Assembly (NCBI GenBank): GCA_038373885.1
Contig: JAWZYV010013175.1
Location: 992,001 to 1,056,000, forward strand
Source: Cheiracanthium punctorium
Taxonomy: Eukaryota; Arthropoda; Arachnida; Araneae; Cheiracanthiidae
Reading direction: 5' to 3'
Length of the DNA: 64,000 nt
Positions 1 to 12,367 of the stretch are shown here, piece by piece (positions within the stretch are counted from its first letter, which is position 1; the number at the start of each line of letters is the position of its first letter). The notes under the pieces are model-generated. The model was not told the DNA's origin, did not search any database, and worked only from the letters and a program-made list of their open reading frames with translations. The position numbers and the translations under genes are program-made.

Positions 1-700
1 GGGTAGTTTTGTCAGCTCCTGTTATTATTCGAAGGGTTTTATTCTGTAATCGCTCTAAAATGTTAATTTTACATCTTGCTGCAGTGAGTAAAACCTCACT
101 TTCGAGCATGATAATGGGTTTTACATGTTTTATGGGTTATTTTAAGTGTATTTTGATTACATTCCCGTTTGACGCCGGATAATCTTCTCAAGATCTGTAG
201 TCTCTTCTGGGCTTTCACCTCAATATAACGCACATGTTCATTAAAACTTAACTTCTTGTCCAAAACAACCCTAAGATATTTAGAGCTTCTTCTTTAGATA
301 GATTGTATCCATCTATTCTTAAGTGAAATTCAGGGTCAATGTGTTTTAGTGAAAAGAACTGGTATAAAGTCTTTGAGTTGTTAATGATCATATTATTCTC
401 ATCGTCCAGGTCTGAAGTGTCCTCAGTGCCTTACTTATAGTGTCTTCCATCTTTTTCTTTTGGGTGTGCCAGCTATTTGAAATCTTTGTGTCAATCCAGA
501 CAAGTCGTCAGCAAACATGCTAAATTTAATGTCTTCGATGGTAAGGAGGTTTTTTTTTATTTGATCATTTATATAAATTTAAAAAAGTATGCGGCTTAAA
601 ACTGCACCTTATTGTAGACCTACTTTACTTCTTACATGTTTTGACACTACCTGATTCCATCTTGTTCTGGTCCATCTTTGAATCAGAAATCGCTGAATTC
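1..700 (-). pseudogene. Non-LTR retrotransposon reverse transcriptase fragment (Jockey/CR1/I type), runs off the left edge
   Basis: Read on the minus strand, this is the middle of a non-LTR reverse transcriptase. Around 570-625 a decayed box reads GLQ-stop-GAVLSRILF then IYIND, matching the family's usual GLPQGSVLSPLLFNIYIND region. At 504-515 the catalytic box FADD follows in the motif KFSMFADDLSG. At about 240-275 VLDKKLSFNEH, and then a stretch ending NKTLRIITGA near the window start, correspond to the conserved region after the palm. In-frame stops (including the one inside the GLPQG box) and frame changes show it is dead. No endonuclease is in the window; it would lie at higher coordinates and is absent. 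The RNase H/3' part, if any, lies beyond position 1. Class is inferred from motif wording; Jockey versus CR1/I is not resolved. Confidence 0.75.
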
Positions 701-3585
701 AGAATTACTTTGACAAATTATGTTATAACAATGTTGCTTATATAGGTAACTAGAATATTAAAAATAGAATATAAAATTATTTATTTTAAGTATAGAAAAT
801 ATAAATTTCTTTTTAACTGTTAGAATATTGTTTGTTTTTTTAAGCGCCCGCTCTAATTGCCTCCACAACAGCCTTAAATATAGTAGTAAAACTATAATGA
901 TAGTATACTTTCTTGGTGTGTTTTTAAAGACCTTTTAGAAACTATTTCCATTTGTAAGGTGGATAAAAGCCATTTTAATCAATTTCGGCAAAAGTTCATT
1001 AACAATATTTCGTAACTTCTATTTATTGTATAATTTTGATAAATGATTTCGAGATATATTTTAATAGTTAAAATACTTCTCAGAGGCCTATGAAAACAAT
1101 TATTTAAATTCACAAACAAAACTTGTGGAGCTGTTATTGATTTTCAATTTCTGGACGTATGCCAATTATTTGTTCAGCCCGTTCCGTTTCGACGCGCAAA
1201 AATATTTTTGCTGATGCAACCAAGTCTCGTAAAGCAGAACATATGTCAAGTAATTCTAGTCGATTTGCTGAATTTTTGATGGGTTACGTTCTTACTATTG
1301 AACATAAATTTGAGCACGAAAACAAAGAATTTTAGCAAGCTTGGTAATAGACAAGTGAAACAAAATGTTTTTCTATTGATCTCAAAATATAACATATTTT
1401 AATCACGTAGACACATGTGGTGATATTAAAGAGCAAAAGCATTGCAGCAGTGCATTTTTTTTAACTTGATACGGCTTTTAGATTTAATATTTCAGACTCA
1501 TATGAATATGTATGTATATTTCTCAGTGGGAAATATTTCAAACAGTAATATTAAGTATAAAAATATATTAAAGAAGTTTTTACAGCTTTAAATTGTATAA
1601 TGTTTAGGGAGAATTTTTATAAATTTTTATAAGTATTTAAAATTTAAAATTTCATCCACATGTTTAATATGATATTGATATTACTAATTAAATAAAAAGG
1701 TAAAATTTTTAATGATTTAGTTTCTTCTTTTGACCATAGGACGCCTTAAATAATTATGTTCTGTCTTGAAATAATGAGGTGGAGGATGTAACAATTATGG
1801 CCACACCATAATTTTTTTTAAAATTACTACCCGGAATATTAATAAATTATAGTTTTAAAAGACTAAAGAAACACTCTTTTAAAGCAAACTTCTTGCCATA
1901 AGCAAGGGGGGTTGAACTATTAATAATCTTTTATCTTTTAAGATTTTGATTAACATCAATATATTGTCTAACAACTCTGGATAAAGTAACATTTGGAATT
2001 AGAATAATAATAATGTTACTGACAAAAATATTAACTTAAATGCTAAAAAAACTTGGGGGGTGCTTTACGTCAGTTGTCTTAATTTTTATAATTATTATTA
2101 TTATTATTATTATTATTGCAAGCTATTCGAAGAAAGTCTCATTATAAAAATGGTTCCCACAATTGTTTCAACATTAAGATTTTCATTTTTTGTCAGTTAC
2201 TTTTTCTTATTTTAAGCTTAATTCAAAAGGTTACGAGTTGTGGGACATCATACTGTTGTAGAGAAAAATCTTTATTTTTAAAGATTATTTTTTACAATAG
2301 TTCATACAGCTTTAAAAGTTGTAATTTTTAGCTTTAATGATAGTTTTAATAATTCTAAGCTTTAATTTTTATAACTATAATTCATTTTTATTATTTTAGT
2401 CTCAAAACAAAGTTGAACTGAGCAGTAAAAATTTGGTTCTCCATTCGAAACGCGCAAATAATACTAATTTTTTGTTCTGCTTAAAACATTTAAGTCTTGG
2501 ATAGGATATGGCAAGTTACGTTTCAAGCTGATCAAAAGCATACAATAGATTTGATGGACTCGTATGTTAAATGCTAAATTTGTGTCCTTATTTTCTCAAT
2601 TATTTGTCATGAATGCTTTTTCCGATATTTATAGTTACTATGTGGCACCTACCCGTAACCTTATTACCTCCTGAGAAAGTATAATTCCTTTTCCTGCTCA
2701 TTTTGACTTCTCTTTCCTGTGATTTCATATCGCAGTTAAATTTAAAGCAGCTGTCTTTCTTATTATTATATCTTTTTGCGCAGTTTTATCGGTCTCTATT
2801 ACATATTTTGTTGCTTAATCATTGTCAGTATTGTTAAAATTTGAGAATATAAGTTCCATAATAATCTTACAAGGGTCTTCATCAACCGATATTCGTTGTT
2901 CGTTCTGCTTGTCGTACGCAGTTTGATATAATAGATGAATTTGGCATAATGGATAAATTTTAGAATAAAACCGTTTAGACCTTTATTTTTCGGTCCATTC
3001 TATAGTAATAGTTTTCTGCTACGTATTTGTTTAAGAAAAAAAAATATATACTTAATGCTCACTTCATAATATGCTGTATCATTCAGATGAAATTGAATAT
3101 TAAATTAAGTATTATTCATCTGCAGAAATTTTTTATGTATATTATCACCATACACATAGAAGCAATTCTAAAATTGTCGTATAGCTAATAAACTTTAGTT
3201 TTTTTTATTTTCTAACAGAGTCATATCGGTCATATCCTCTATCATATTATACCAGATAAATCCCGTTATATGGATTTAGATCGACTTAGTGTTCAAATAT
3301 TATCTTTAAAAGTCAGCAGCTCATTTTACCTATAACTTATACATTAAAATACAAGCCAATCTAAAAATCGCAAAATAAACTGAAATTAATGTTATTCTAA
3401 ATCTATTAAGAACAAACTTCTCTTTAACTTCGGACATTAGCAAGTGATTGAACTTAGGTTTATCACACATTAAAACATCAGTGTTTTAATTACATTTCAT
3501 TTAAGAATACCTTTAGAATTATGCAAGGAATTATACCTTCATTTTCAGGTAATTATAACAATACGTATAAGTTACAACTTTTCAG
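701..3585. other. AT-rich stretch without a recognisable gene
   Basis: Only short chance open frames on both strands. A short (ATT)n microsatellite lies at 2091-2117. No splice-bounded coding block, RNA gene or transposon terminus was recognised. Confidence 0.6.
2091..2117. repeat. (ATT)n microsatellite
   Basis: Uninterrupted run of about nine ATT units seen directly. Confidence 0.9.
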
Positions 3586-3860
3586 GAAAATAAATTCCAC
3601 TCCTATATTAAAGGAAATATGAGAAAAGAGTGTCTTATGCGCAATCCTTTCTTCAACTTTACAATCATTTTCTTAAGTACTGTTCTCGAATTAAGGTAAC
3701 TTAAGTGGTAGGGTTGTTCGCCAAGATATAATGTTCCTGGAGGTAATTTCTAAAGAAATCTGAAGAATTTATGAAATGATTTTCCCTTCTTTCTTGAGCT
3801 CAAAAGTGCTGCGAGTTCAGGGGCTATAATCCCGAAAAGATATTGAAATGTATAGCACTA
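3586..3860 (+). repeat. Dispersed repeat family R1, copy 1
   Basis: Shares with three later blocks (5646-5960, 7110-7470, 8890-9290) the core phrases AACTTTACAATCATTTTC, AAGTAC, TCTCGAATTAA and ATATAATG, in the same order and orientation. No coding potential is visible. The copies are diverged by many substitutions and small indels, so the family is old. The edges are approximate. Confidence 0.65.
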
Positions 3861-4997
3861 AATGTTAAGTTCCTTTAATGAGACAAAAACGAACACAATT
3901 AAGATGTATAGTTTTTCACGTCACAGAAAAAGCGTGTTTAGATATATTTTTTATTATTTAAATATATTTGGTGTCATAAAGCAATAATAAACAATGGCTG
4001 AAACAATGATGAAATACTTTGAATCATCCTTAGCAGAAAATCCTTAAAAATTTACATGAAAGAAAAATTTGTGGCGTTTCAATTAAAACTTTCGAATGAT
4101 TGGTGTTGTGCAAAGTTATCAAAATATAGTTGGAAATTTATTCAATGTCCATTCCACAGGAAAAGTCAAAACAGTACCTTGTCTGAGCTTGTAAATATGA
4201 AATTTCATTGTCCTTTTACGAAAAATATGTAAGGAAGAAATGATACATTGCATATCTTGATTTTGATATAATTTAACATTGCATCCTTCAGGATCCGTTT
4301 CAAAAGTATCATCCGATATTTTTTAGAGGCTCTGAATCATATTGATTCTAAACTGATGTTCCTATGTATGATGTTCTGTATACTACTTAGTGCATAAGAA
4401 AATCATAAGTAACAAGCAAATTAAAATTGAATAATAATAAAAATTATTTTTAAACGTAGATTCTAAATTTCTTTTGTTTGCTTTATATTCAAAATTCTCA
4501 AATTAAAGAAAATTAAGTTAACCTGTTCTTTCTGACACAGTGTTATCGATGTTATTAAAACAAAAGTTAAAAGAATTTGAAAGGTAAATCTCTGTGTTTA
4601 TTTAAACAGATGTATCAATAGTATGGCAATGGTTTTCTAAAGGAATACCTAATGTTCTATTCAACTGTGTCAGTGGGATTTTACTACTTTTTTCATAAAA
4701 GTATACAGAACAACCTACGCCAGATCTAGGCATGACCTTTCATGTCTAGGTCAGAACAGAAGTAGAAATGTTCTTCTTTATTTATATTAATTTGGCTTTT
4801 TATGTATTTTCTAAGTAGGCCAATGGAATATTTACATTGAAATGTGTTGAAATTATTTAAAATTAATAGCTATTATTTAAAATAGAAATATTAAACGATA
4901 TATATACAGTGCCTCGTATTTTTTTCTGTTTAACATTGAGATTTACTTAAATAAGCATCGGTCAATGCAGATGCTGAATATTTAACTTCATTTAATG
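3861..4997. other. AT-rich stretch, nothing recognised
   Basis: No open frame with recognisable content. It would hold the 3' untranslated part of the minus-strand exon candidate at 4998-5189 if that exon is real. No clear AATAAA is seen on the minus strand in the nearest 150 bases. Confidence 0.5.
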
Positions 4998-5189
4998 TCA
5001 GTTGTAATGGCCAACTACAGCATTGAATGAAAAAGTTTCATAGTAAGTACAAGCTGTACCATTTTTATGGCATTTAAATTCATTGTCACAACAGTCCATA
5101 AAAGAGCCAAAGCCTGTCCTTCCCAGCCTTCTGAAACATGGGTATGCCTCGTCCAAATAGTCAGTCTGAATTGGGACCTCAGTCTCAAG
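4998..5189 (-). CDS. Candidate 3'-terminal exon of a small cysteine-rich, probably secreted protein
   Basis: On the minus strand an open frame of about 63 codons ends at a TGA at 5000-4998. It is not the ATG-initiated frame over the same bases. The translation has a regular cysteine pattern, one Cys, then a CC pair, then two further Cys: Y-P-C-F, M-D-C-C-D, F-K-C-H and T-A-C-T-Y. It also contains glycines and aromatics typical of disulfide-rich secreted peptides. Upstream the frame is closed by TAA, so a 5' exon would have to be spliced in. A possible acceptor is CCAATTCAG just before 5165, giving an exon of about 165 bases. The block is clearly richer in G+C than the AT-rich surroundings, as expected for an exon. 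The family was not recognised; it could equally be a relic or chance frame. No upstream exon or signal peptide was identified. Confidence 0.35.
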   Translation of the reverse strand, partial: LETEVPIQTDYLDEAYPCFRRLGRTGFGSFMDCCDNEFKCHKNGTACTYYETFSFNAVVGHYN

Positions 5190-5645
5190 TTAATCAAGCA
5201 AGCTCAAGATATTAAAGGCTAAGTCCACCTTGCAGAGCCTGAAGATTGAACTTTGGATAGATGACATGCCAGTAAAAAGCATTAACCATAACGCCACTAG
5301 ACTTCTCTTACCATATTTATAATTATAAAATTAATATTTATAAAAAGGTACTATAATAGATTTTTTCAATACCATATATCACTGTAAAATATCATGGTTT
5401 CTATATAATTCATCCAGAATGGAAGTGCATATAAGGATAACAGATATTTATTATTTAAAATGGCATCAAGAGAACTGAATTTATTAATAATAAATTTATT
5501 CTATTTAAAATTCCAGAGACAAATAAAACGGTACAAGTCAAGGAAAAAGTCATTGTAAAATACACTTTCATCTAAAAACCTTCCTGAACTTATATTTTTA
5601 GAGATTTATTTTACTTAAAAGCATTTTTTCTTTGTACTTGTAATA
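5190..5645. other. AT-rich stretch; possible intron side of the exon candidate
   Basis: Immediately upstream (minus sense) of the candidate exon. It holds no recognised coding block. Confidence 0.4.
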
Positions 5646-5960
5646 TTAAGACATCTCAAGAGAGTACCTTAAAAGTTCTTGCAGCTTCAGAGTTAGGTTT
5701 CAATTCATGAAGAGAAGTATATATTCCTAAAGGAAATCTTAGAGAAAAGTATCTTTTACGCGATCCCTTATTCTTTTAACTTTGCAATCATTTTCTAAAG
5801 TACTTTTTTTGAATTAAACGATAGAACTTCTCTGCCAATATAATGTTCCTCAGTATAATTTCAGCAGGGAAAAGATGTATAACAAAATTTCTGATTTTAA
5901 TTGAACCAGAAATATCACAAGCTTGGTGATGAATTCGGAAGAAAAACGTTTGAGATATAT
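5646..5960 (+). repeat. Dispersed repeat family R1, copy 2
   Basis: Contains CTTTTACGCGATCCCTTATT, AACTTTGCAATCATTTTC, AAAGTAC and CTGCCAATATAATG, matching copy 4 (8890-9290) almost word for word over the core. Direct orientation, no coding signal. Confidence 0.7.
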
Positions 5961-6183
5961 GCGTAAGTGGTAAGTGTTAGTTCATTACACTGAGGAAAGT
6001 GAACTGGATCTATTGGTTATTTTCATTGTATGTGCTTTTTTTAACCATTTAATAGCCTGTTTAATACAGTATATATGCTTTACATAAAATATGTAAACAC
6101 GATCTGGGGCGCTTCGATATTATTACAATTTCAAACAAACACTCTATTTTCACTTTCATTTCGCATTAAGTAAGAAATAAAAT

Positions 6184-6540
6184 TAACCCTTTGAACCCCA
6201 ACCATTTACCAGTGCACGCACAGCCAGCTGTGTCAAAAATAGTCTCTACATCTGTGGCACGCGATGAACGATTCGATAGACCGCCCTGTTGCCGCTAGTT
6301 AAATCGAGCGATGGCAACGGCTGCCCCTTTTTCAGCACTGGGCAGTCTGTCAACAAGTTGTTCTTCTATATCAATGTATTTCCATAGTATTCTCCAGCAT
6401 ACAGGAGAATCCATTTTACAAATATTCGACAAATTTTACGGGAAATTACGTGTTGATGAAGTAAAGGATTCTCGTGTAACTATGCCGCCCTCAAGTATTT
6501 TTATAAAAATCAAATTTATTCTTCGTGACTGACAACAGTC
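6184..6540. other. GC-richer block opening with a TTAACCCTTTGAACCCC terminus-like string
   Basis: The block starts at TTAACCCTTTGAACCCC, which resembles the TTAA plus CCC start of piggyBac-type ends, and stays unusually GC-rich to about 6350. No matching inverted end was found in the window and no transposase is visible, so this is only a description. The plus-strand open frames here (6311-6532, 6559-6924) resemble nothing known. Confidence 0.25.
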
Positions 6541-7109
6541 AGAACGTCAGAGTTTTGTGTGCTCAAGGCGAGGACACTGCGATTTATAGGGTTTCTTAAA
6601 AGAACACAGTTTCATTTAAGCACTTCAGTCAGGTTTATTTCAAGAATTTTTATTTTATTAAGCAATACTGCCCAATATATTCTTAAGTTACATAGGCTTG
6701 ATTCCAGCTGCTTAGATGCCCCTTATAGTAAATCCCGGTTGACTGTTTCACCATCAGTTTATGTAAATAAAACTGAACAAAATCACTTGAGCTCTAATAT
6801 AAGATGCTCTACTATCGATTACGAAAAACAAAGGCTTTGTATTCGGCGGGTGTTACAATTTTACTATTTTACATTGTACATTGAAGATGATAAAACATTA
6901 CACGAGCGATTCTGTAGCGATTAATTAAAAGAAGAAATTGGTATTCTCTAAGAAGGTGGGGGAAATTTTAAGCGTGCATTTTAAAACATTTAAGAAAGCT
7001 TTAACAAATTTTGCTCAGTTATAAATACGCTATATAAGATCCGAACATGCTAATCAACATTCATGCTAAGAATACTCCTAAACTAGACTCATTCCAAAAT
7101 TTTTACACT

Positions 7110-7470
7110 TAAGAATATTACTTTACTTTTTAATTTCACAATATCTTACTGAGATATACATTCAAACTTTTTTCACTCCTTCAACTGCTTGGAGCTTTGG
7201 TCCAGCTGCTCAAGTGAAAGAAAATAGCCATTCCTGGAGGAAATCTTCGAGTAGTGTGTCGATTAAGGGACCTCTTATTTTAACTTTACAGTCATTTCTA
7301 CAGTGCCATTCCCGAATTAAAAGAAGTTAAGTTACAGAGTTACTTCTCCCAGAGTAATTTCAAAAGAAAAGTCGAAAAGAGATATTTACGACACAAAAAT
7401 CTCCGTCTTCATTGAACCCAAAGTACCAAAAGTTATGTAGTTTTATTCCATGGGGACGTACATTATGGCA
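7110..7470 (+). repeat. Dispersed repeat family R1, copy 3
   Basis: Shares the R1 order of phrases: CTCTTATTTTAACTTTACA, GTCATTTCT, CCCGAATTAAAAG, AGTAATTTCAAAAGAAA, ATCTCCGTC and TTGAACCCAAAGTACCA. The last two are also in copy 4. Direct orientation. Confidence 0.7.
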
Positions 7471-8889
7471 CACGCAAGCGATCTTATTTCACTTAAAACT
7501 ATTCAGAATGAAATAAATTTTTTGTATTAACTACATTTATAATGTAACTTTGAAAGCTTTATAAAAATTATTTTAAATAAGTTTATACAGTTTGACTAGA
7601 AAGAAAAAATACAGTTTAAAAATGAGACTTGTTCCTTTATTTGGATTTTTAAAATAAAAATAGACATATGCTAGCATCGTTACTTTTAACATAAGTGCAC
7701 TTATGCATTGTACAACTCAGATGATGAATATATGGATGTATTTAAATTACGTATCTACATATAAAAGCTTTTGAGCCTGTCTTTATATTTTGTGCTCGCT
7801 ACAGAAGCCTTCACCGTTTGTCGTAGCTAGGACAAATTAAGCAAAATGACTAACTAGCAAAAATTAGCTATTGATGGGAAAAAATTATTTTTTAGTTCCT
7901 TTATGTTATGTTTATGTCCTTTAAATTATTTTTACGTATTTCATTTTCTCTCAAACTCAATTTTTTTCGGAAACACTACATTTATTTTCAGTTCAAAGAA
8001 CACTTTTTCAAATGAGCTCTATTTTGGCCTCATACCTATGTTCAGCAACCAGACGAATTTTTTAAATATTATCAGAACAGTACAATTTTTAGCGAATTAA
8101 ATCTCGCTAGAGTGCATGCTAATTTATTTCTCTACATATTGTTTTAAGAGCTTGTTAATCAAACGAAATGAACATTACAGTACAAGCTCTTCTTCCCACA
8201 TGAGCAAATAGGACAGAATGGTTGAATTTGTTCAATACTCGTTCATGTGAATGGGTGAACTTTTTTATAATGGTCGAAAATTATCACTACTCGAAACGAT
8301 CATTCTATCTAGTTTTGACAGGTTCATTTTAGGGTTTTTATTTTACCATTTAAGTTTTCAAATGTGTTTTAAAGCACATACGTGCAGACTAATATATAAT
8401 TTTTTTCTTTCATATTCACTTTATATGTTCCTGTTTATGTAAATAAGCCTCATTTAAGTGCGGAAAAAAAACAGACTAGTATATTAACTAACTACACTAA
8501 CTGGACTAGACAGTTAGTGTAATTACACCAGAAGAAGACGACTGGCAGAACTAAAGATTGAAAACAAAGATTGTGTATTTAAAATGAGACATATCGATTT
8601 ACGTTGTTTAACAATATAAATTCACGATAAAACACAATTACGGATATTTCCGCACTTATACCAAGAAAATTTTATTATTCATAAACATAAATCGACAACA
8701 AAAGCACACTTGTAGGATAAAGATAAATGCTATTTCAGTTTTTGATCTATTAAGTTCTACTAAAAAAATGTGAACAGAAACCTTAAAATTAATAAAAAAA
8801 GACAAAATTAATAAAACCAAAAATTGCTCTGGACATTACGCTAAAAATATTCTTTAGTTTCTCTTCTTTTCACAATTATTTTACACCAA
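7471..8889. other. AT-rich stretch, nothing recognised except a short perfect inverted repeat
   Basis: At 8494-8520, ACACTAACTG, a 7-base loop, then CAGTTAGTGT form a perfect 10-bp-arm hairpin. No gene was recognised. Confidence 0.5.
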
Positions 8890-9290
8890 GAAACAGTATT
8901 TTACTTTTAATTCTATGTTATCCCATGATAATATCTTAAAAGTTTTTACAACTTCAAAAGCTCACAACTTTAGAGTATGGTTCCAATTCATATGAGGAGG
9001 AAAAAAATACACTTAAATTCTAAAGGATATATCTCAGAGAGAAGAAGAAGAGTCTCCTTTACGCGATCTCTTATTCTTTTAACTTTACAATCATTTTCTA
9101 AAGTACCCTTCTCGAATTAAAGAAACTTACTTGAAAGAGTTGTTCTGCCAATATAATGGTCGTGGAGTAATTTCAAAAGAAACTCAAAAGATTTATGAGC
9201 CGAAATCTCCGTCCTTTATTGAACCCGAAGTACCACAAGTTAGGTAGTGTAATTCCGATGGGAATCTCTAAACAGATATTAAAATATACA
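8890..9290 (+). repeat. Dispersed repeat family R1, copy 4
   Basis: Best-preserved match to copies 2 and 3: TTTACGCGATCTCTTATTC, AACTTTACAATCATTTTCTA, CTGCCAATATAATGGTC, ATCTCCGTCC and TTGAACCCGAAGTACCA. Similarity to the other copies also extends about 100 bases upstream of this core. Confidence 0.7.
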
Positions 9291-12200
9291 GGATTGCTAC
9301 GTGTGCACTTAAATGCATTGTTCGCTCTTTCTTTGTAGAATGAATGGAATTTCTTGAATATTTTAGATATGCTGTTCCGTGGGACACAGTTTTATGAAAT
9401 TTTAAAGCCATGCTATGCATTTTTATTATTAGGAAGTAAACGTTGTCTTGATATATATACTCTTTGAAATTGTGAGATGCTATTTATTATAGTTTGTTGG
9501 CTGTTTTAGATTTTATGCAGGAGCTATTCACTAAATTCTGTTTATCATATTGTCACCACATTGTAATCATATTCTGTGTTTCAAAATTCATATTTGAAAT
9601 TTTCATATTGTCGCTTATACAAAATCAAAAGAAGGTATTTTGAAATAGCTGTTTTAGTGTTAATTCAGTGTTTTATAGTGTGTTATACAAATATTAAAGT
9701 ACAGTGTTATACAAATATTAAAGTAATGAACACTCTAAAAGAATATTAGCTTTCTGACTGCACTGTTAAATGATCGAACTTTAAAGTATATTTTTCCTGC
9801 ATAGCTTGAAATTTCTTAAACTGTTAACAGAAATTTCAAAGAATAAATTAGTTCGTTCAAAACCTATTCTGAAATCCGCAAGAAAGTCTACAGAAAATAA
9901 TAATATGACAACAAGAATTTTTACTAATTTAAAATGAAGTGAGAAATGGAGACCTGTGAACAATTAAATACGGTTTTCTCAGAAAGTTGTTTAATGGATT
10001 AGAGTACTAATGCGATTCCTTTCTAGCCAACCTTCTAGCATTTAAAAGTTCAGTGATCATTCTTTTCTTTACATCATTGTATAAGCCTAACTTATTAATG
10101 ACTGAAAATGTTATTCATTTTATTTAATTAAGTTAGAAACCAATAATCAGAAAATCCCTGAACATGTTTCTGTCGTTGTATGCAAATTATTCATGCTTTA
10201 AATACACTCATGCAAAATGTAAGGGAAATCGAGTCAGTTTAAAACATACTTCTTAACGAAATAATTAAAAACTAGGATTAACAGCTAATTTAGACTCAAC
10301 CACGATTTTATGAAAGATCAACTACAGTTCTTGATTGGAAAATATTAACATTTGTAGGAGCAGTTTATTGCTGTTAATATGGTTGTTAAAGTTGTTTATA
10401 CACGTGAATAAACGGGAATGGTGTGTTTTTTCTGTTCTAATATTCTTTTAAAGAAATTGGATATTGGCACATAGAAGTGGAATAATTCAACTAAATTTAA
10501 TAATATTTTAATTCTACTCTTAAGTTAGTGTATTGTTTAACCATTTTAGTTAACTAGTTAGTTTAAGTTAGAAAAAGATTTTATATGTGGATTTGATGTA
10601 AACACGGTTTCTCAATAAAACTAGAGCCGAACTATTGCTGAAATTTTTTTGTTTAAAAGAAGTATGTTAAACTTCACAGCATTAGTCAACTGAAGCAAGA
10701 TTTAATAAAACTTGATTACTTTTGTACGTCGGATTTGTGTTTGCATGTATTAAGCATAAAAACTAAAGTTGCTTTCGTTGTTTTTTGTAACCACATTCTG
10801 CTCTGATTGAAGTACATTTGTTTCGACTAATGTATTATTTGATAATATATATCATAATGTGCTGGAACTGTTTCTTTTAAGTTAATTTTGGACTGCAAAT
10901 GATTATTTTAATCATATAAATTTGCATTATCTTTAAATACTTTTTACCAGCAGTAAATTATCTCAAATGTATAACTTTTTGTAAGTGGCACTTAAAAAAA
11001 ATAATAATTCGATAATAATTGTAAAACAAAATGTTTCAATAAATGTTTTATCAATTAATATACAAAAGCAGCTTTTAATTAAAGTTTAAGGATAAAAAGA
11101 ACTTAATTTAAACAGAAGAACAATTAATTTTTAAAGAACAATAACAATTTTTTAAAAGAACAATTAATTTTTATAAATTACTAAGTTTTGTTCTACACAT
11201 ATGACTACATGATACCATCACATATTAAATAACGAAAACATAGGTTATATTCCGAGTTATTAAAAATCCATTTATTATCATAACCGTTGAGAAGACTCGT
11301 CGAATCATTACAGAAATCTCATTCTTTTTTTTCCAACTTTCAATTATAAACTATTTCTTTTCCTTATGGCTCTCCCAGAAATATCCATTTGCAATACAAT
11401 ACAGCAATTGCAAAGTCATCCGAAAAAGAAAATAACAAACAAATAATATTCAAGGAAAAAGCAATTCCGATTTTTGGAAGGGAAAAAAGTACACGAAGAA
11501 TGGAGTGATAAATTGGATGTCTGAAGCATACATACGTCCATAAAAGACGGTCTCTATGACTTTTACGGAAACTGGAAAAACGCTTTGATGAGCAGAGATA
11601 GGAAACGGCGATGGTGATTTTATCATCTTACATTCTTTCTTTCTTGAATATGAATACCCTTTCTATTTCTGTCAACACTCTTGCTGTACCCAATAAGCAT
11701 TTTTATGAGCAAAGAATGGAGAATATACTGAATAAAAATCAATTAATTTGCTATTTGTGAAATACATATTGTGTAGGAATTTCCCTATTGTTCAGGTGTG
11801 ATCTATATCACATTAAAACGTGTGATTTCTTCTTTGTATGAATTTTTTAGGTGTCGTTAATTTAGATCTAAAAAATTTATTATTACATCTTACATTAACA
11901 GAAACATCAAATAATAACTTCATGCACGTATGTGGTATACGTATATATATATATATATAATATATATATATATTAAAAAATTAAAAACACATCGTTAAAA
12001 ATATAATAATAATTATATCCATGTCCAATAGTTATCAAGTTTTTTTTTCATTTTTCATTATATTGTAGTACTCTAGATTCTTGCTTTAAAATGTTCATTT
12101 ATAAAAGGTAAAAAATAATTGTCATTCATGTATATAAAAGTTAATCAGCAAATAAATGCTATGTCGCACTTAGCATCTGTCACAAATACAAGACGTTGTT

Positions 12201-12364
12201 CGGACAATGTTATACAATCAGATTAGTAAAGTGTTTTTATCATATTAATAAAATATGTTTCTTTTTATTTGTAATATTTTTCCCTTTTAACTACATATTT
12301 TCCCTTCTAAGTACATTATTTAGCACAAACCAGCCTAACGTAGTAAAAAATTGTTAGAGCTTTC
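9291..12364. other. AT-rich stretch with simple repeats only
   Basis: Contains a perfect two-copy 24-bp tandem duplication at 9680-9727 (unit begins GTGTTATACAAATATTAAAG), degenerate repeats of AGAACAATTAATTTTTA near 11110-11180, and a (TA)n tract at 11942-11973. No gene or terminus was recognised. Confidence 0.6.
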
Positions 12365-12367
12365 TTA

